Below, one piece after another: positions 1 to 9,186 of a stretch of DNA of 64,000 bases. Where the stretch lies: positions 868,001-932,000 of the forward strand of contig NC_018708.1 in the NCBI RefSeq assembly GCF_000302535.1, read 5' to 3'. Within the stretch, counting starts at the first letter, position 1; each line of letters begins with the position of its first letter. A program made the translations under genes and the position numbers. The DNA comes from Acidovorax sp. KKS102 (lineage in GTDB: Bacteria; Pseudomonadota; Gammaproteobacteria; Burkholderiales; Burkholderiaceae_C). The notes below the pieces were generated by a model. The model searched no databases. It worked only from the letters and a program-made list of their open reading frames with translations, and was not told the origin of the DNA.

Positions 1-112
1 CATCCGCATTGCGTGCCATGCGGTGGAGGAAGGGCGGATCTGATGCCCAGCGCCGCACCGGCGTGCGGCGAAGTCGCCCGGTGTGCGGGTCAAGGGTGCA
101 GGTGGATGCGTT
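1..112. other. left edge, no supported gene
   Basis: No complete gene is visible. One plus-strand frame (bases 2-43) reads as a 13-residue tail ending in TGA. It could be the C-terminus of a gene that starts outside the window, but it is too short to identify. The rest is GC-rich and featureless up to the family A repeat. Confidence 0.3.
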
Positions 113-168
113 TGCTATAAAAATATAGCTATTGATGCATGATTAACTAGCACCTGCGCCCGTTTTTT
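113..168 (+). repeat. family A intergenic repeat, copy 1
   Basis: TGCTATaaaaATATAGCTAT starts an A+T-rich palindrome. It is followed by GCATGATTAACTAGCaCCTG and a T-run. The same layout (GCTAT, short A/T loop, ATAGC, then an AGCGC-type half and T-run) recurs at eight other clear intergenic places in the window. It lies just beyond the 3' end of the LysR gene and could fold as a hairpin followed by Ts. Confidence 0.7.
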
Positions 169-181
169 CATTGAAATTCGA

Positions 182-1111
182 TCAAGGCGCTGATCCGGCC
201 GCCGCTGGCGCGCCTGACTCGGCGGCGGGCAGGGCCCGCCCCAGCAGGTAGTCAATGCAGGTGCGCACCGCCCGGGTCTGGTGGCGGTTGGGCATGTAGA
301 GCATGAACATCTGGGTGCCAAAAATGCTCAGCCGCCAGTCGTCGAGCGTGGTCAGCACTTCACCGCTGGACACGGCATCCTGCACCACGTAGTCCGGTAC
401 CAGCCCCACGCCAAGCCCTGCCAGGATGCCCTGGCGCAGAAACGGAAAGTGCTCCGAAATGAGGGTGGGCTCCAGCATGGCTTCCTGGCGCTGGTCACCC
501 CGGTACCCGCGCAGGCGCAGCTGCTTGCCCACCACCCCTGCGGTGATCACTGGCGCAGCCTGCAGAGCCTCGAAGTCCTGGGGCAGCCCGTGCGCCTCGG
601 CGTACCCGCGCGATGCGCAGGCGATGTAGCGTACGCTGCCCAGGTCGCGCGCCACCAGCGTGGGTGGGGGCTCGGGCATCACGCGGATGGCGATGTCCAC
701 CTCATCGCGGATGAGGTCATCCACCCGGTTTTCAAAGCGCACATCCAGCACGATGCCGGGGTACAGCCGCTTGAAGTCGATCAGCCAGTCTGACATCACC
801 ATCTGCCCGTAGCCACTGGGCACGCTCAGGCCTACGCGCCCCTGCAGGCCCTGGCCCAGCGTGGCAATGGTCTCGCGCGCGGCCAGCATTTCGTTCTGAA
901 TGGCGCGGCCATGGGCGTACAGGCGCAGGCCCACCTCGGTGGGCTCTACCCGGCGCGTGGTACGGCGCACCAGCTGCACACCCACCGATTTTTCCAACTG
1001 GTGCAGGTGGTAGCTCACATTCGCACGGGTCATCTTCAGGTTGCGCGCGGCCTGGCTCAGGTTGCCGGCATCAAGGATGTCGACCAGCACGGTGAGGGAG
1101 GTGAGTTCCAT
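182..1111 (-). CDS. LysR-family transcriptional regulator, divergent from the pim-like operon
   Basis: A 309-aa LysR-type regulator. The N-terminal winged helix-turn-helix (about residues 1-60) contains the typical run NLSQAARNLKMTRANVSYHL, and the effector-binding periplasmic-protein-like domain follows (about 90-295). The start ATG at 1111 opens directly with the helix-turn-helix. It is transcribed away from the fatty/dicarboxylic acid beta-oxidation operon at 1274, and the 160-bp gap contains a TGTCAAA/TTTGACA dyad. It is therefore probably the local regulator of that operon, with an acid or its CoA ester as likely inducer. The family call is from sequence; the target and effector are inferred from position. 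Confidence 0.9.
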   Translation of the reverse strand: MELTSLTVLVDILDAGNLSQAARNLKMTRANVSYHLHQLEKSVGVQLVRRTTRRVEPTEVGLRLYAHGRAIQNEMLAARETIATLGQGLQGRVGLSVPSGYGQMVMSDWLIDFKRLYPGIVLDVRFENRVDDLIRDEVDIAIRVMPEPPPTLVARDLGSVRYIACASRGYAEAHGLPQDFEALQAAPVITAGVVGKQLRLRGYRGDQRQEAMLEPTLISEHFPFLRQGILAGLGVGLVPDYVVQDAVSSGEVLTTLDDWRLSIFGTQMFMLYMPNRHQTRAVRTCIDYLLGRALPAAESGAPAAAGSAP

Positions 1112-1157
1112 AGGCGGGATAGGTGGGGCGGCGCCTGAACGCTCGCTTGCCGCAGTT

Positions 1158-1198
1158 TGTCAAAAGAAGTTTGACAGTCTGTCAATGGGCTATGTAAT
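1158..1198 (+). promoter_or_regulatory. sigma-70 promoter with overlapping LysR-type dyad
   Basis: TTGACA at 1171-1176 and TGTAAT at 1193-1198 are 16 bp apart and make a near-consensus promoter about 75 bp before the hydratase/dehydrogenase gene. The -35 box lies inside a perfect dyad, TGTCAAA-N5-TTTGACA (1158-1176). Further TGTCAA words follow at 1180 and 1199. The layout suits a LysR regulator that binds at and upstream of the -35. Confidence 0.6.
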
Positions 1199-1273
1199 TG
1201 TCAAGATTACTTCGCGCATCAACAATCCCCCGGTCATCAACAGGCACAGCCATTGACCAGGAGACTTCCCCGT

Positions 1274-3394
1274 ATGCATGCCGCCGCTGCCGCATCTTCC
1301 GTTGTTACGACCGCGCTGCATGGCGATGTTCTGGTCGTCACCATCGACAACCCGCCCGTCAATGCCCTGGGCGCCGCCGTGCGCCAGGGCTTGTTGGCCG
1401 CCATGCAGCAGGCGCAGGCCGACGCCGCCGTGACCGCCGTGCTGCTGGTGGGCGCGGGCAAGGCCTTCATTGCCGGGGCGGACATCCGCGAATTCGGCAA
1501 GCCCCCGGTGACACCCATCCTGCCCGAGGTCTGTCGCGCCATCGAAAACCTGAACAAGCCTGTGGTGGCCGTGTTGCATGGCGCGGCCTTGGGCGGTGGG
1601 CTGGAGGTGGCGCTGTCGGCCCACTACCGGCTGGCTTTGCCCGCTGCCACACTGGGCCTGCCCGAGGTGAACCTGGGCCTGCTGCCCGGCTCCGGCGGCA
1701 CCCAGCGCGCCCCGCGCCTCATGGGCGTGCAGGCGGCCACCACCCTCATGCTCAGTGGCCAGCCCCTCAAGGCACAGGCCGCGCTGCAAGCCGGGCTGGT
1801 CGACAAACTGGTGGAAGGCACCGACCCACTGGCCGCAGGCCTGGCCTATGTGCGCGAGCTGCTGGCTGCCCAAGCCCCCGTGCGCCGCACGCGTGACCTT
1901 GCCATTGCCGAGCCGCAAGCTGCACTGGCTTGGCTCGAAGAGCAAAAGACCGAGACGGCCAAGAAGTCGCGCGGCCTGTTCTCGCCCCTCAAGATCATCG
2001 AATGCGTGCAGGCTGCGCTGCAACTCCCGTTTGACGAAGGTATGGCCCGCGAGCGCGCACTGTTCATGGAATGCCTGGACAGCCCGCAACGCGCCGGGCT
2101 CATCCACGCCTTTTTTGCCGAGCGTGAAGTGGTCAAGGTGCCCGAGGCCCAGGCCGCGCAGCCACGCCCTGTCGCCAGCATCGCCGTCATCGGTGGCGGC
2201 ACCATGGGCGCGGGCATTGCCGTGGCGGCCCTCGATGCCGGCTTGCCCGTCACCATGATCGAGCGTGATGCCGAGTCCATCGCCCGTGGCCGCGCCAATG
2301 TCGAGAAGGTCTACAACGCCCTGGTCGCCAAAGGCCGCATGACCGACGCAGCGAAGGTCGCCGTGATGGCGCGCTACACCGGCAGCACCAGCTATGCCGA
2401 CATCGCCCAGGTGGACCTCGTGATCGAGGCCGTGTTTGAAGACATCGAGGTCAAGAAGACCGTGTTCCGCGAGCTGGACCGCGTGTGCAAGCCCGGCGCG
2501 GTGCTGGCCACCAACACGTCCTACCTCGACATCGACGCCATCGCCGCCGCCACCGGCCGCCCTCAGGACGTGATCGGCCTGCACTTCTTCAGCCCCGCCA
2601 ACATCATGAAGCTGCTGGAGATCGTGGTGCCCGCCAAGGTCGCGCCCGATGTGGTCGCCACGGCGTTCGAGCTGGCTCGCAAGCTGAAAAAGGTGCCCGT
2701 GCGCGCCGGTGTGTGCGACGGCTTTATCGGCAACCGCATCCTGGCCGTGTACAAGCAGGCCGCTGACTACCTGCTGGAAGACGGCGCAAGCCCCTACGAG
2801 ATCGACGCCGCCGTGCGCGGTTTCGGTTTTGCCATGGGCCCCTTCCAGGTGACGGACCTCGCCGGTGGCGACATTGGTTGGGCCACTCGCAAGCGCCGCG
2901 CTGCGACACGCGACCCCCAAGCCCGCTACGTGGAAATTGCCGACCGCATCTGCGAGCGCGGCTGGTTTGGCCAGAAGACCGGGCGCGGCTTTTACCTCTA
3001 CCCCGAAGGCTCCCGCACGGGCCAGCCCGACCCTGAAGTGCTGGCCATTGTGGATGCCGAGCGCGCCAAAAAGGGCATCAGCCCCCGCAGCTTCACTGCC
3101 GACGAGATCATGCGTCGCTACATGGCCGCCATGGTCAACGAAGGGGCCAACGTGGTGCACGAGGGCATTGCCCTGCGCCCGCTGGATGTGGACGTGACCT
3201 TTGTGGCGGGCTACGGCTTTCCGCGCCATCGGGGCGGCCCGATGAAGTGGGCCGACATGACGGGCCTGCCCAAGGTGCTGGCCGACATCGAGGCCTTTGC
3301 CAAGGAGGACCCGCTGTTCTGGAAGCCGTCGCCCTTGCTGGTGCAGCTGGTGCGGGAGGGGCGCAACTTTGACAGCCTGAACAAGGCCGAATAG
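1274..3394 (+). CDS. bifunctional enoyl-CoA hydratase / 3-hydroxyacyl-CoA dehydrogenase (PimF/FadJ type)
   Basis: A 706-aa fused beta-oxidation enzyme that hydrates enoyl-CoA and oxidises the hydroxyacyl-CoA with NAD+. The N-terminal crotonase domain (about 1-190) has both catalytic glutamates, E111 in GGGLEVAL and E131 in GLPEVNLG. The NAD-binding domain starts near residue 305 with GGGTMGAGIA, and the dehydrogenase C-terminal domains follow (HFFSPANIMKLLEIV, GFIGNRI). The same frame is open from a TTG at 1253, but ATG 1274 has AGGAGA nine bases upstream and is preferred. Length and order match the bifunctional proteins of peroxisomal/PimF type. It is the first gene of the pim-like operon; the thiolase follows after about 120 bp. 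Confidence 0.93.
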   Translation: MHAAAAASSVVTTALHGDVLVVTIDNPPVNALGAAVRQGLLAAMQQAQADAAVTAVLLVGAGKAFIAGADIREFGKPPVTPILPEVCRAIENLNKPVVAVLHGAALGGGLEVALSAHYRLALPAATLGLPEVNLGLLPGSGGTQRAPRLMGVQAATTLMLSGQPLKAQAALQAGLVDKLVEGTDPLAAGLAYVRELLAAQAPVRRTRDLAIAEPQAALAWLEEQKTETAKKSRGLFSPLKIIECVQAALQLPFDEGMARERALFMECLDSPQRAGLIHAFFAEREVVKVPEAQAAQPRPVASIAVIGGGTMGAGIAVAALDAGLPVTMIERDAESIARGRANVEKVYNALVAKGRMTDAAKVAVMARYTGSTSYADIAQVDLVIEAVFEDIEVKKTVFRELDRVCKPGAVLATNTSYLDIDAIAAATGRPQDVIGLHFFSPANIMKLLEIVVPAKVAPDVVATAFELARKLKKVPVRAGVCDGFIGNRILAVYKQAADYLLEDGASPYEIDAAVRGFGFAMGPFQVTDLAGGDIGWATRKRRAATRDPQARYVEIADRICERGWFGQKTGRGFYLYPEGSRTGQPDPEVLAIVDAERAKKGISPRSFTADEIMRRYMAAMVNEGANVVHEGIALRPLDVDVTFVAGYGFPRHRGGPMKWADMTGLPKVLADIEAFAKEDPLFWKPSPLLVQLVREGRNFDSLNKAE

Positions 3395-3463
3395 TGCAGA
3401 AGCCGCCCCACGCGCACAGCACATCAGGCGGCCTCTCAATTCCATTGAATTCAAGTCATCTTG

Positions 3464-3509
3464 GCCTATAGCGCTCTATCAATAAGCGCAGTCAGCTATT
3501 AAATCAGGA
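3464..3509 (-). repeat. family A intergenic repeat, copy 2
   Basis: Read on the minus strand this is AATAGCTGACTGCGCTTATT followed by AGAGCGCTATAGG, the family A core. It fills the gap between the hydratase/dehydrogenase and thiolase genes. Its end overlaps AGGAG (3506-3510), the ribosome-binding site of the thiolase. Confidence 0.6.
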
Positions 3510-3516
3510 GCAAATC

Positions 3517-4692
3517 ATGCGTGAAGCCGTCATCGTTTCCACCGCCCGCACCCCATTGACCAAGTCGCACCGGGGCGAATTCAATGCCACACCCGGCCCG
3601 CAGCTGGCGGCCTTTTCCGTCAAGGCAGCGGTCGAGCGCTCGGGCATCGACCCCGAGCTGATCGAAGACCTGGTGATGGGCTGCGGCTACCCCGAGGGCA
3701 TCACCGGCAAGAACATTGGCCGCCAGACGGCGCTGCGTGCGGGCCTGCCCCTGTCGGTGGCCGGCATGGTGGCCAGCCGCTTTTGCGCGTCGGGCCTGCA
3801 GTCGGTGGCGATTGCCGCAGGCCGCATCGTGGCGGAAGGCGTGCCCGCCATGGTGGCGGGCGGGGTGGAGAGCATCTCGGCCATCCGGCCTGGCAACCCG
3901 GCAGACATCGACCCCTGGCTGCAAGAGCACAAGCCCGACCTTTACATGGCCATGATCGACACCGCCGACATCGTGGCCCACCGCTACGGCATCAGCCGCG
4001 AAGACCAGGATGCGTTCTCGCTGCTAAGCCAGCAACGCACCGCCGCCGCACAGCAGGCGGGCGTGTTTGCTGACGAGATCGTGCCCTGCGCCGCACGCAT
4101 GATGGAAAAAAACAAGGAGACCGGCGAGGTCACCTACCGTGAAGTGACGGCCACGCACGACAACTGCAACCGGGCCAACACCACGCTGGAGGGCCTGGCC
4201 AAGCTGGAGCCGGTGAAGGGCCCCGGCCAGTTCATCACCGCAGGCAATGCCTCGCAACTGTCCGACGGTTCCAGCGCCTGCGTGCTGATGGAAGCCAAGG
4301 AGGCCGAGCGCCGTGGTCTGCAACCGCTGGGTGCCTTCCGCGGCTTTGCAGTGGCCGGTTGCGAGCCCGACGAAATGGGCATTGGCCCCGTGTTTGCCGT
4401 GCCCAAGCTGCTGGCACGCCACGGCCTCACGGTGCAGGACATTGACCTGTGGGAGATGAACGAAGCCTTTGCCTCGCAGGCCCTGTACTGCCAGCGCCGC
4501 CTGGGCATTCCGTCGGAGCGGCTGAACGTGAACGGCGGGGCGATTGCCATTGGCCACCCCTTTGGCATGACCGGTGCACGCCTGGTGGGCCATCTGCTGC
4601 TCGAAGGCCGCCGCCGCAAGGCCAAGTACGGCGTGGTGACCATGTGCATCGCCGGTGGCATGGGCGCTGCAGGCCTGTTTGAAATTTTCTGA
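3517..4692 (+). CDS. acetyl-CoA C-acyltransferase (thiolase)
   Basis: A 391-aa degradative thiolase that cleaves 3-ketoacyl-CoA with CoA. All three active-site regions are present: nucleophile C90 in FCASGLQS, H347 in IGHPFGMTG, and C377 in [11 protein letters not shown] close to the C-terminus. Length is normal. ATG 3517 is preceded by AGGAG at 3506-3510. It lies between the bifunctional enzyme and two acyl-CoA dehydrogenases, so it is the final step of this beta-oxidation set and corresponds to PimB of the pimelate operon. Confidence 0.93.
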   Translation: MREAVIVSTARTPLTKSHRGEFNATPGPQLAAFSVKAAVERSGIDPELIEDLVMGCGYPEGITGKNIGRQTALRAGLPLSVAGMVASRFCASGLQSVAIAAGRIVAEGVPAMVAGGVESISAIRPGNPADIDPWLQEHKPDLYMAMIDTADIVAHRYGISREDQDAFSLLSQQRTAAAQQAGVFADEIVPCAARMMEKNKETGEVTYREVTATHDNCNRANTTLEGLAKLEPVKGPGQFITAGNASQLSDGSSACVLMEAKEAERRGLQPLGAFRGFAVAGCEPDEMGIGPVFAVPKLLARHGLTVQDIDLWEMNEAFASQALYCQRRLGIPSERLNVNGGAIAIGHPFGMTGARLVGHLLLEGRRRKAKYGVVTMCIAGGMGAAGLFEIF

Positions 4693-4736
4693 CCTTGCGC
4701 CACACCACCGAACTCTGAAACAGCAAGCGACCCGAT

Positions 4737-5933
4737 ATGGACCTGAATTTCACCCCCGAAGAAGAAGCCTTCCGCGCCGAGGTGCAGGCTTTCTTGAAAG
4801 ACAAGCTGCCCGAACGCATCGCCACCAAGGTCAAGGCCGGGCAGCGCCTGTCCAAGGCGGACCAGGACGAGTGGCACGCCATCCTGAACGAGCGCGGTTG
4901 GCTGGCCAACCACTGGCCCCAGGAATACGGCGGCCCGGGCTGGGGTGCGGTCGAGAAGTTCATTTTCGATACCGAGTGCGCCCTGGCCGGTGGCCCGCGC
5001 ATCGTGCCTTTTGGCGTGAACATGCTGGGCCCGGTGCTCATCAAGTTCGGCAACGAGGCGCAGAAAAAGTACTGGCTGCCGCGCATCCTGAGCGGTGAGG
5101 ACTGGTGGTGCCAGGGCTATTCCGAACCCGGCGCGGGCTCTGACCTGGCTTCGGTCAAGACCACGGCAGTGCGCCAGGGTGACCACTACATCGTCAACGG
5201 CCAGAAGACCTGGACCACCCAGGGCCAGCACGCCAACATGATCTTCTGCCTGGTGCGCACCGATCGCGAAGCCAAGGCCCAGTCGGGCATCAGCTTCTTG
5301 CTGGTGGACATGAAATCGCCCGGCGTGGAGCTGCGCCCCATCCGCACTCTGGATGGCGACAAGGAAGTCAACGAAGTCTTCTTCACCGATGTGAAGGTGC
5401 CCGTGGAAAACCTGGTGGGTGAGGAAAACAAGGGCTGGACCTACGCCAAGTACCTGCTGACCTACGAGCGCACCGGCATTGCAGGCGTGGGCTTTTGCAT
5501 TGCTGCACTGGCCAAGCTCAAAGTCATTGCTGCCAAGGTGATGAAGAACGGCCAGCCGCTGGACCAGGACCCGCTGTTTGCCGCCCGCATGGCCCAGGTC
5601 GAGATTGACCTGGAGAACATGAAGACCACCAACCTGCGCGTGATTGCCGCTGTGGCTGGTGGCGGCGTGCCGGGGGCAGAAAGCTCCATGCTCAAAATCC
5701 GCGGCACCGAAATACGCCAGGAAATCCTGTCGCTCATCCGCCGTGCGGTGGGCCCATACGCGCTGCCCTTCATCGAAGAGGCGCAGTACGAAGGCTATGC
5801 CGACGAACCCGTGGGGCCGAAAGAGGCGGCCACGGCAGCAGCCAACTACTTCAACTACCGCAAGCTGTCGATTTTTGGCGGCTCCAATGAAATCCAGAAG
5901 AACATCATCTCCAAGATGATTCTCGGCCTGTGA
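4737..5933 (+). CDS. acyl-CoA dehydrogenase, large subunit type (PimC-like)
   Basis: A 398-aa flavin acyl-CoA dehydrogenase. It has the signature YSEPGAGSDLAS with KTWTTQGQHA after it in the middle domain, and the C-terminal helical domain ends with FGGSNEIQKNIISKMILGL, the usual FAD-contacting tail. It is followed after 10 bp by a second, shorter and divergent dehydrogenase. Such pairs (PimC/PimD) are thought to form heteromers in dicarboxylate degradation. Electrons would pass to the ETF encoded at 12991-14673. The substrate (adipyl-, pimeloyl- or another acyl-CoA) cannot be read from sequence. Confidence 0.92.
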   Translation: MDLNFTPEEEAFRAEVQAFLKDKLPERIATKVKAGQRLSKADQDEWHAILNERGWLANHWPQEYGGPGWGAVEKFIFDTECALAGGPRIVPFGVNMLGPVLIKFGNEAQKKYWLPRILSGEDWWCQGYSEPGAGSDLASVKTTAVRQGDHYIVNGQKTWTTQGQHANMIFCLVRTDREAKAQSGISFLLVDMKSPGVELRPIRTLDGDKEVNEVFFTDVKVPVENLVGEENKGWTYAKYLLTYERTGIAGVGFCIAALAKLKVIAAKVMKNGQPLDQDPLFAARMAQVEIDLENMKTTNLRVIAAVAGGGVPGAESSMLKIRGTEIRQEILSLIRRAVGPYALPFIEEAQYEGYADEPVGPKEAATAAANYFNYRKLSIFGGSNEIQKNIISKMILGL

Positions 5934-5943
5934 GGTTGCCGCG

Positions 5944-7077
5944 ATGAACTTTGAACACACCGAAGACCGTCGCATGCTGGCGGACACCCTGAACCGTTTT
6001 GTGGCCGAGCAGTACGGGATCGAAACGCGCAACCACATCGCTTACGGCGACACCGGCACGGACCCGGCGCTGTGGGCCCGTTTTGCCGAGCTGGGCGCGA
6101 TTGGCGCGCTCTTCCCCGAAGCCGATGGCGGCTTTGGCGGCGCAGGCTTTGATGTGGCAGTGGTGTTTGAAGCCCTGGGCAGCGGCCTGGTTGTGGAGCC
6201 CTTTGTCAGCGCGCTGGTGGTGGGCCGGGCGCTGGGCTTGGCGGGCAGCGCGGCACAGAAGGAACACATCGCCAGCCTCATCGACGGCAGCACTGTGGCC
6301 GCGCTGGCGCATGAAGAGCCCGGCGCGCACTACGCCCTGAACCGCGTGACTACCCGCGCCGTGCGCCATGGCGATGGCTGGCAACTCACCGGCCACAAGG
6401 CCGTGGTGCTGCATGGCGACCAGGCGCAGTGGCTGCTGGTCAGTGCCCGCACCTCGGGCGCTGTGGACGATGAAAACGGCATCTCGCTGTTCCTGGTGCC
6501 CACTGATGCCGCAGGCCTGAGCCGCCGTGGCATGGGCCGCATCGACGGTGGCCGCGTGGCCGAAGTCACGTTGCAAAACGTGCAGGTGGGCGCCGATGCG
6601 CTGCTCGGCACGGAGGGGCAGGGCCTTGCCACGCTGGAGCACGCAGTAGGCTGGGGCATTCTGGCCGTGTGCGCCGAGGCGCTGGGTGCGATGGACGTTG
6701 CCAAGAAGCACACGCTGGAATACCTGCAAACGCGCAAGCAGTTTGGTGTGCCCATCGGCAGCTTCCAGGCCCTGCAGCACCGCATGGCCGACCTGCTGCT
6801 GGAAGTGGAGCAGGCGCGCTCTGCCGTCATCAACGCAGCGGCCGCGATGGACAGCACGGACCGCACCGAGCGCGAGCGCGCGCTGTCGGCCGCCAAGGTC
6901 ACCATGGGCCGCATCGGCGCGTTGGTGGCTGAAGAAAGCATTCAGCTGCACGGCGGCATTGGCATGACGTGGGAGCTGCCGCTGTCGCACTACGCCAAGC
7001 GCCTCGTCATGGTGGACCACCAGTTTGGTGATGAAGACCACCACCTGGCGCGCTTTATCGCGCTGGGCCGGAGCTGA
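5944..7077 (+). CDS. acyl-CoA dehydrogenase, small subunit type (PimD-like)
   Basis: A 377-aa acyl-CoA dehydrogenase family protein. The N-terminal domain begins MNFEHTEDRRMLADTLNRF. The C-terminal domain holds YLQTRKQFGVPIGSFQALQHR and SIQLHGGIGMTWELPLSHYAKR, both typical of the family. It follows the larger dehydrogenase closely and is probably its partner subunit. In such pairs one member is often less active. The stop (TGA, 7075-7077) is four bases before the next start, so translation of this part of the operon is tightly linked. Confidence 0.9.
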   Translation: MNFEHTEDRRMLADTLNRFVAEQYGIETRNHIAYGDTGTDPALWARFAELGAIGALFPEADGGFGGAGFDVAVVFEALGSGLVVEPFVSALVVGRALGLAGSAAQKEHIASLIDGSTVAALAHEEPGAHYALNRVTTRAVRHGDGWQLTGHKAVVLHGDQAQWLLVSARTSGAVDDENGISLFLVPTDAAGLSRRGMGRIDGGRVAEVTLQNVQVGADALLGTEGQGLATLEHAVGWGILAVCAEALGAMDVAKKHTLEYLQTRKQFGVPIGSFQALQHRMADLLLEVEQARSAVINAAAAMDSTDRTERERALSAAKVTMGRIGALVAEESIQLHGGIGMTWELPLSHYAKRLVMVDHQFGDEDHHLARFIALGRS

Positions 7078-7081
7078 AGCC

Positions 7082-7918
7082 ATGGAGCAGCCACTGCCTC
7101 TGCTGCAACGCCGCGAGGGCGCGGTGCTCGTGCTCTCCAACAACAACCCCGCCGCGCGCAATGCGTTGTCACCCGCGTTCTACGCGGCGCTGACCGAGGC
7201 ACTGGCGCAGGCCGAGGCCGACCCCAACGTGGGCGCCATCGTGCTCACGGGCGAAGGCGGGCACTTTTGTGCGGGCGGTGACTTGCGCCAGCTGGCCAAG
7301 CGCCGCGAGCTGCCCATTGAAGAGCGCCGTGCCAAACTCGAAGGCCTGCATGACCTGATCCGCACCGTGCGCGATTGCCGTAAGCCGGTGATCGCGGCGG
7401 TAGAGGGCGCAGCGGCCGGTGCGGGCCTGTCGCTGGCGCTGGCCTGCGACATGCTGGTGGCTGCGCGCAATGCCGTGTTCTCGGTGGCTTATGTGAAGGT
7501 GGGGCTCACGCCCGATGGCGGCGCCACGGCCTTCCTGGCCGAGTTCGTGTCGCGCCAGGTGCTGACCGAGCTGTGCCTCACCGGCGAACGCATCTCGGGC
7601 GAGCGGCTGCACGCATTGGGCCCGGTCAACCGACTGGCCGAACCGGGTGAGGCGCTGACGCAGGCATTGGCATTGGCTGCGCAGGTAGCTACCGGGCCAG
7701 ACCTGGCCATGGGCCGCATCAAGGCGCTGTGCCGCAGTGCCTACAGCCAGCCGCTGGACGACCAGCTGGAGCTGGAAGCACAGCTCATGGTGCAGTCACA
7801 AGCCACCGAAGAATCCCGCGAAGGCATTGGTGCGTTTCTGGAAAAACGCCCGGCCGATTTCGTCCGTCTGCGCCACGTCAATGCCGCTGGCGCGGGTACA
7901 CAAGACACTACGCAATGA
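7082..7918 (+). CDS. enoyl-CoA hydratase/isomerase family protein
   Basis: A 278-aa single-domain crotonase. The oxyanion-hole strand is GGHFCAGGDLRQL and the second part is EGAAAGAGLSLALACD. At the position of the usual first catalytic glutamate (GGGxE/AGAG) there is no acidic residue (AGAGLSLA), so its chemistry may be isomerase- or hydrolase-like rather than hydratase. ATG 7082, right after the preceding stop, is chosen; an upstream in-frame start at 7025 lies inside the previous gene. It overlaps the CoA-transferase gene by four bases (ATGA), which suggests coupled translation. Confidence 0.85.
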   Translation: MEQPLPLLQRREGAVLVLSNNNPAARNALSPAFYAALTEALAQAEADPNVGAIVLTGEGGHFCAGGDLRQLAKRRELPIEERRAKLEGLHDLIRTVRDCRKPVIAAVEGAAAGAGLSLALACDMLVAARNAVFSVAYVKVGLTPDGGATAFLAEFVSRQVLTELCLTGERISGERLHALGPVNRLAEPGEALTQALALAAQVATGPDLAMGRIKALCRSAYSQPLDDQLELEAQLMVQSQATEESREGIGAFLEKRPADFVRLRHVNAAGAGTQDTTQ

Positions 7919-9171
7919 CCTCCACAACCCCTACACCCTCATTGCCCGAGGGCATGGATTTCCCGCTCGAAGGCGTGCGCGTGCTCGACCTCTCGCGCGT
8001 GTTTGCCGGGCCGCTGTGCGGCCAGGTACTGGCCGACTTTGGTGCCGACGTCATCAAGGTGGAACACCCCGGCCGGGGTGACGACACCCGTGACTGGGGC
8101 ATGCGCATCGGCAAGACCGAGACCACCTACTACAACAGCATGAACCGCAACAAGCGGTCCATCACCGTGGATTTGCAGACGCCCGAAGGCGTGAAGATCA
8201 TCCGCGACCTGCTGCCCCAGTGCGACGTGGTGGTCCAGAACTTCAAGACCGGCGGCGCTGAGAAGCTGGGCCTGGGCTACGAGCAGCTCAAGGCCATCAA
8301 GCCCGACCTCATCTATTGCTCGGTGGCGGGCTACGACAGCTCGGGCCCCGAGGCCAAGCGCCCCGGTTATGACCTGGTGATCCAGGGCGAGGCGGGTCTG
8401 ATGGCCATCAACGGTGAGGCCAACCAGCCGCCGCTGAAGTTTGGCGTGGCCGCCGTGGACATGATGACCGGCATGTACGCCGCGCAGGCTGTGCTGGCGG
8501 CGCTGTTCCGCCGGGAACGCACCGGCAAGGGCCGACACATCGAGATGGCGCTGTACGACTGCGGCCTGATGATTACCGGCTACTACGGCCTGGACGCCAT
8601 GCTGCTGGGCCATGACCCGCAGCGCTACGGCAACGCCCACCCGTCCATCGTGCCCTACGGCATGTTCGAGGCGCAGGATGGTCCGCTCATCATCGCCGTG
8701 GGCAACAACAGCCAGTTCGACAAGTTCTGCCGCCAGGTGGTGATGCGCCCGGACATCGTGGAAGACCCGCGTTACGCTACCAACGTCGAGCGCGCCCGCA
8801 ATCGACTGACTCTGCTGCCTGAGATGAAGGCGTTGATTGCCAGCTTTCCGCGTGATGTGCTGCTCGAACGCCTGACCGCTGCAGGCATCCCTTGCGGCCG
8901 TGTGGCCGGCCTGCACGAAGCGCTGACCAGCGAGCGCACGCGCCGCGGCGGCCTGCTGCAGGAACTGCCACACCCCGTAGCGGGCACCACGCATGTATTC
9001 GCGCCGCCTTATCGGCTGGACGGGCAGCGCCTGCCCATCCGCAACGCACCGCCCACGCTGGGCGCCGCCACGCGCGAGGTGCTGCAGCAGCTGCTGCAAC
9101 TGCCCGAGGCCGAGCTGCAGGCCCTGCGCGACAAGGGGGTGCTCACGCTGCCCGACCCACAACAACATTGA
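7915..9171 (+). CDS. CaiB/BaiF (class III) CoA-transferase
   Basis: A 418-aa family III CoA-transferase, which moves CoA from an acyl-CoA donor such as succinyl-CoA to a free acid. The diagnostic start VRVLDLSRVFAGPLCGQ and ADFGADVIKVEHP lies at about residues 20-55. The catalytic aspartate region of the family is expected near residue 170-185, in KFGVAAVDMMTGMYAAQAVL. ATG 7915 overlaps the previous stop; an upstream in-frame start would lie far inside that gene. Together with the ligase at 11393 the operon carries two ways to activate an acid. Confidence 0.92.
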   Translation: MTSTTPTPSLPEGMDFPLEGVRVLDLSRVFAGPLCGQVLADFGADVIKVEHPGRGDDTRDWGMRIGKTETTYYNSMNRNKRSITVDLQTPEGVKIIRDLLPQCDVVVQNFKTGGAEKLGLGYEQLKAIKPDLIYCSVAGYDSSGPEAKRPGYDLVIQGEAGLMAINGEANQPPLKFGVAAVDMMTGMYAAQAVLAALFRRERTGKGRHIEMALYDCGLMITGYYGLDAMLLGHDPQRYGNAHPSIVPYGMFEAQDGPLIIAVGNNSQFDKFCRQVVMRPDIVEDPRYATNVERARNRLTLLPEMKALIASFPRDVLLERLTAAGIPCGRVAGLHEALTSERTRRGGLLQELPHPVAGTTHVFAPPYRLDGQRLPIRNAPPTLGAATREVLQQLLQLPEAELQALRDKGVLTLPDPQQH

Positions 9172-9186
9172 CAGGAGACTTCCCCC

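Noticed and set aside
1253..1273. TTG start for the hydratase/dehydrogenase
   Set aside because: The AGGAGA ribosome-binding site lies downstream of this TTG and fits ATG 1274.
1190..3454. Long minus-strand open frame of about 750 codons
   Set aside because: It lies fully antisense to the conserved bifunctional beta-oxidation gene and has the low-complexity His/Gly/Ala-rich composition of shadow frames in GC-rich DNA.
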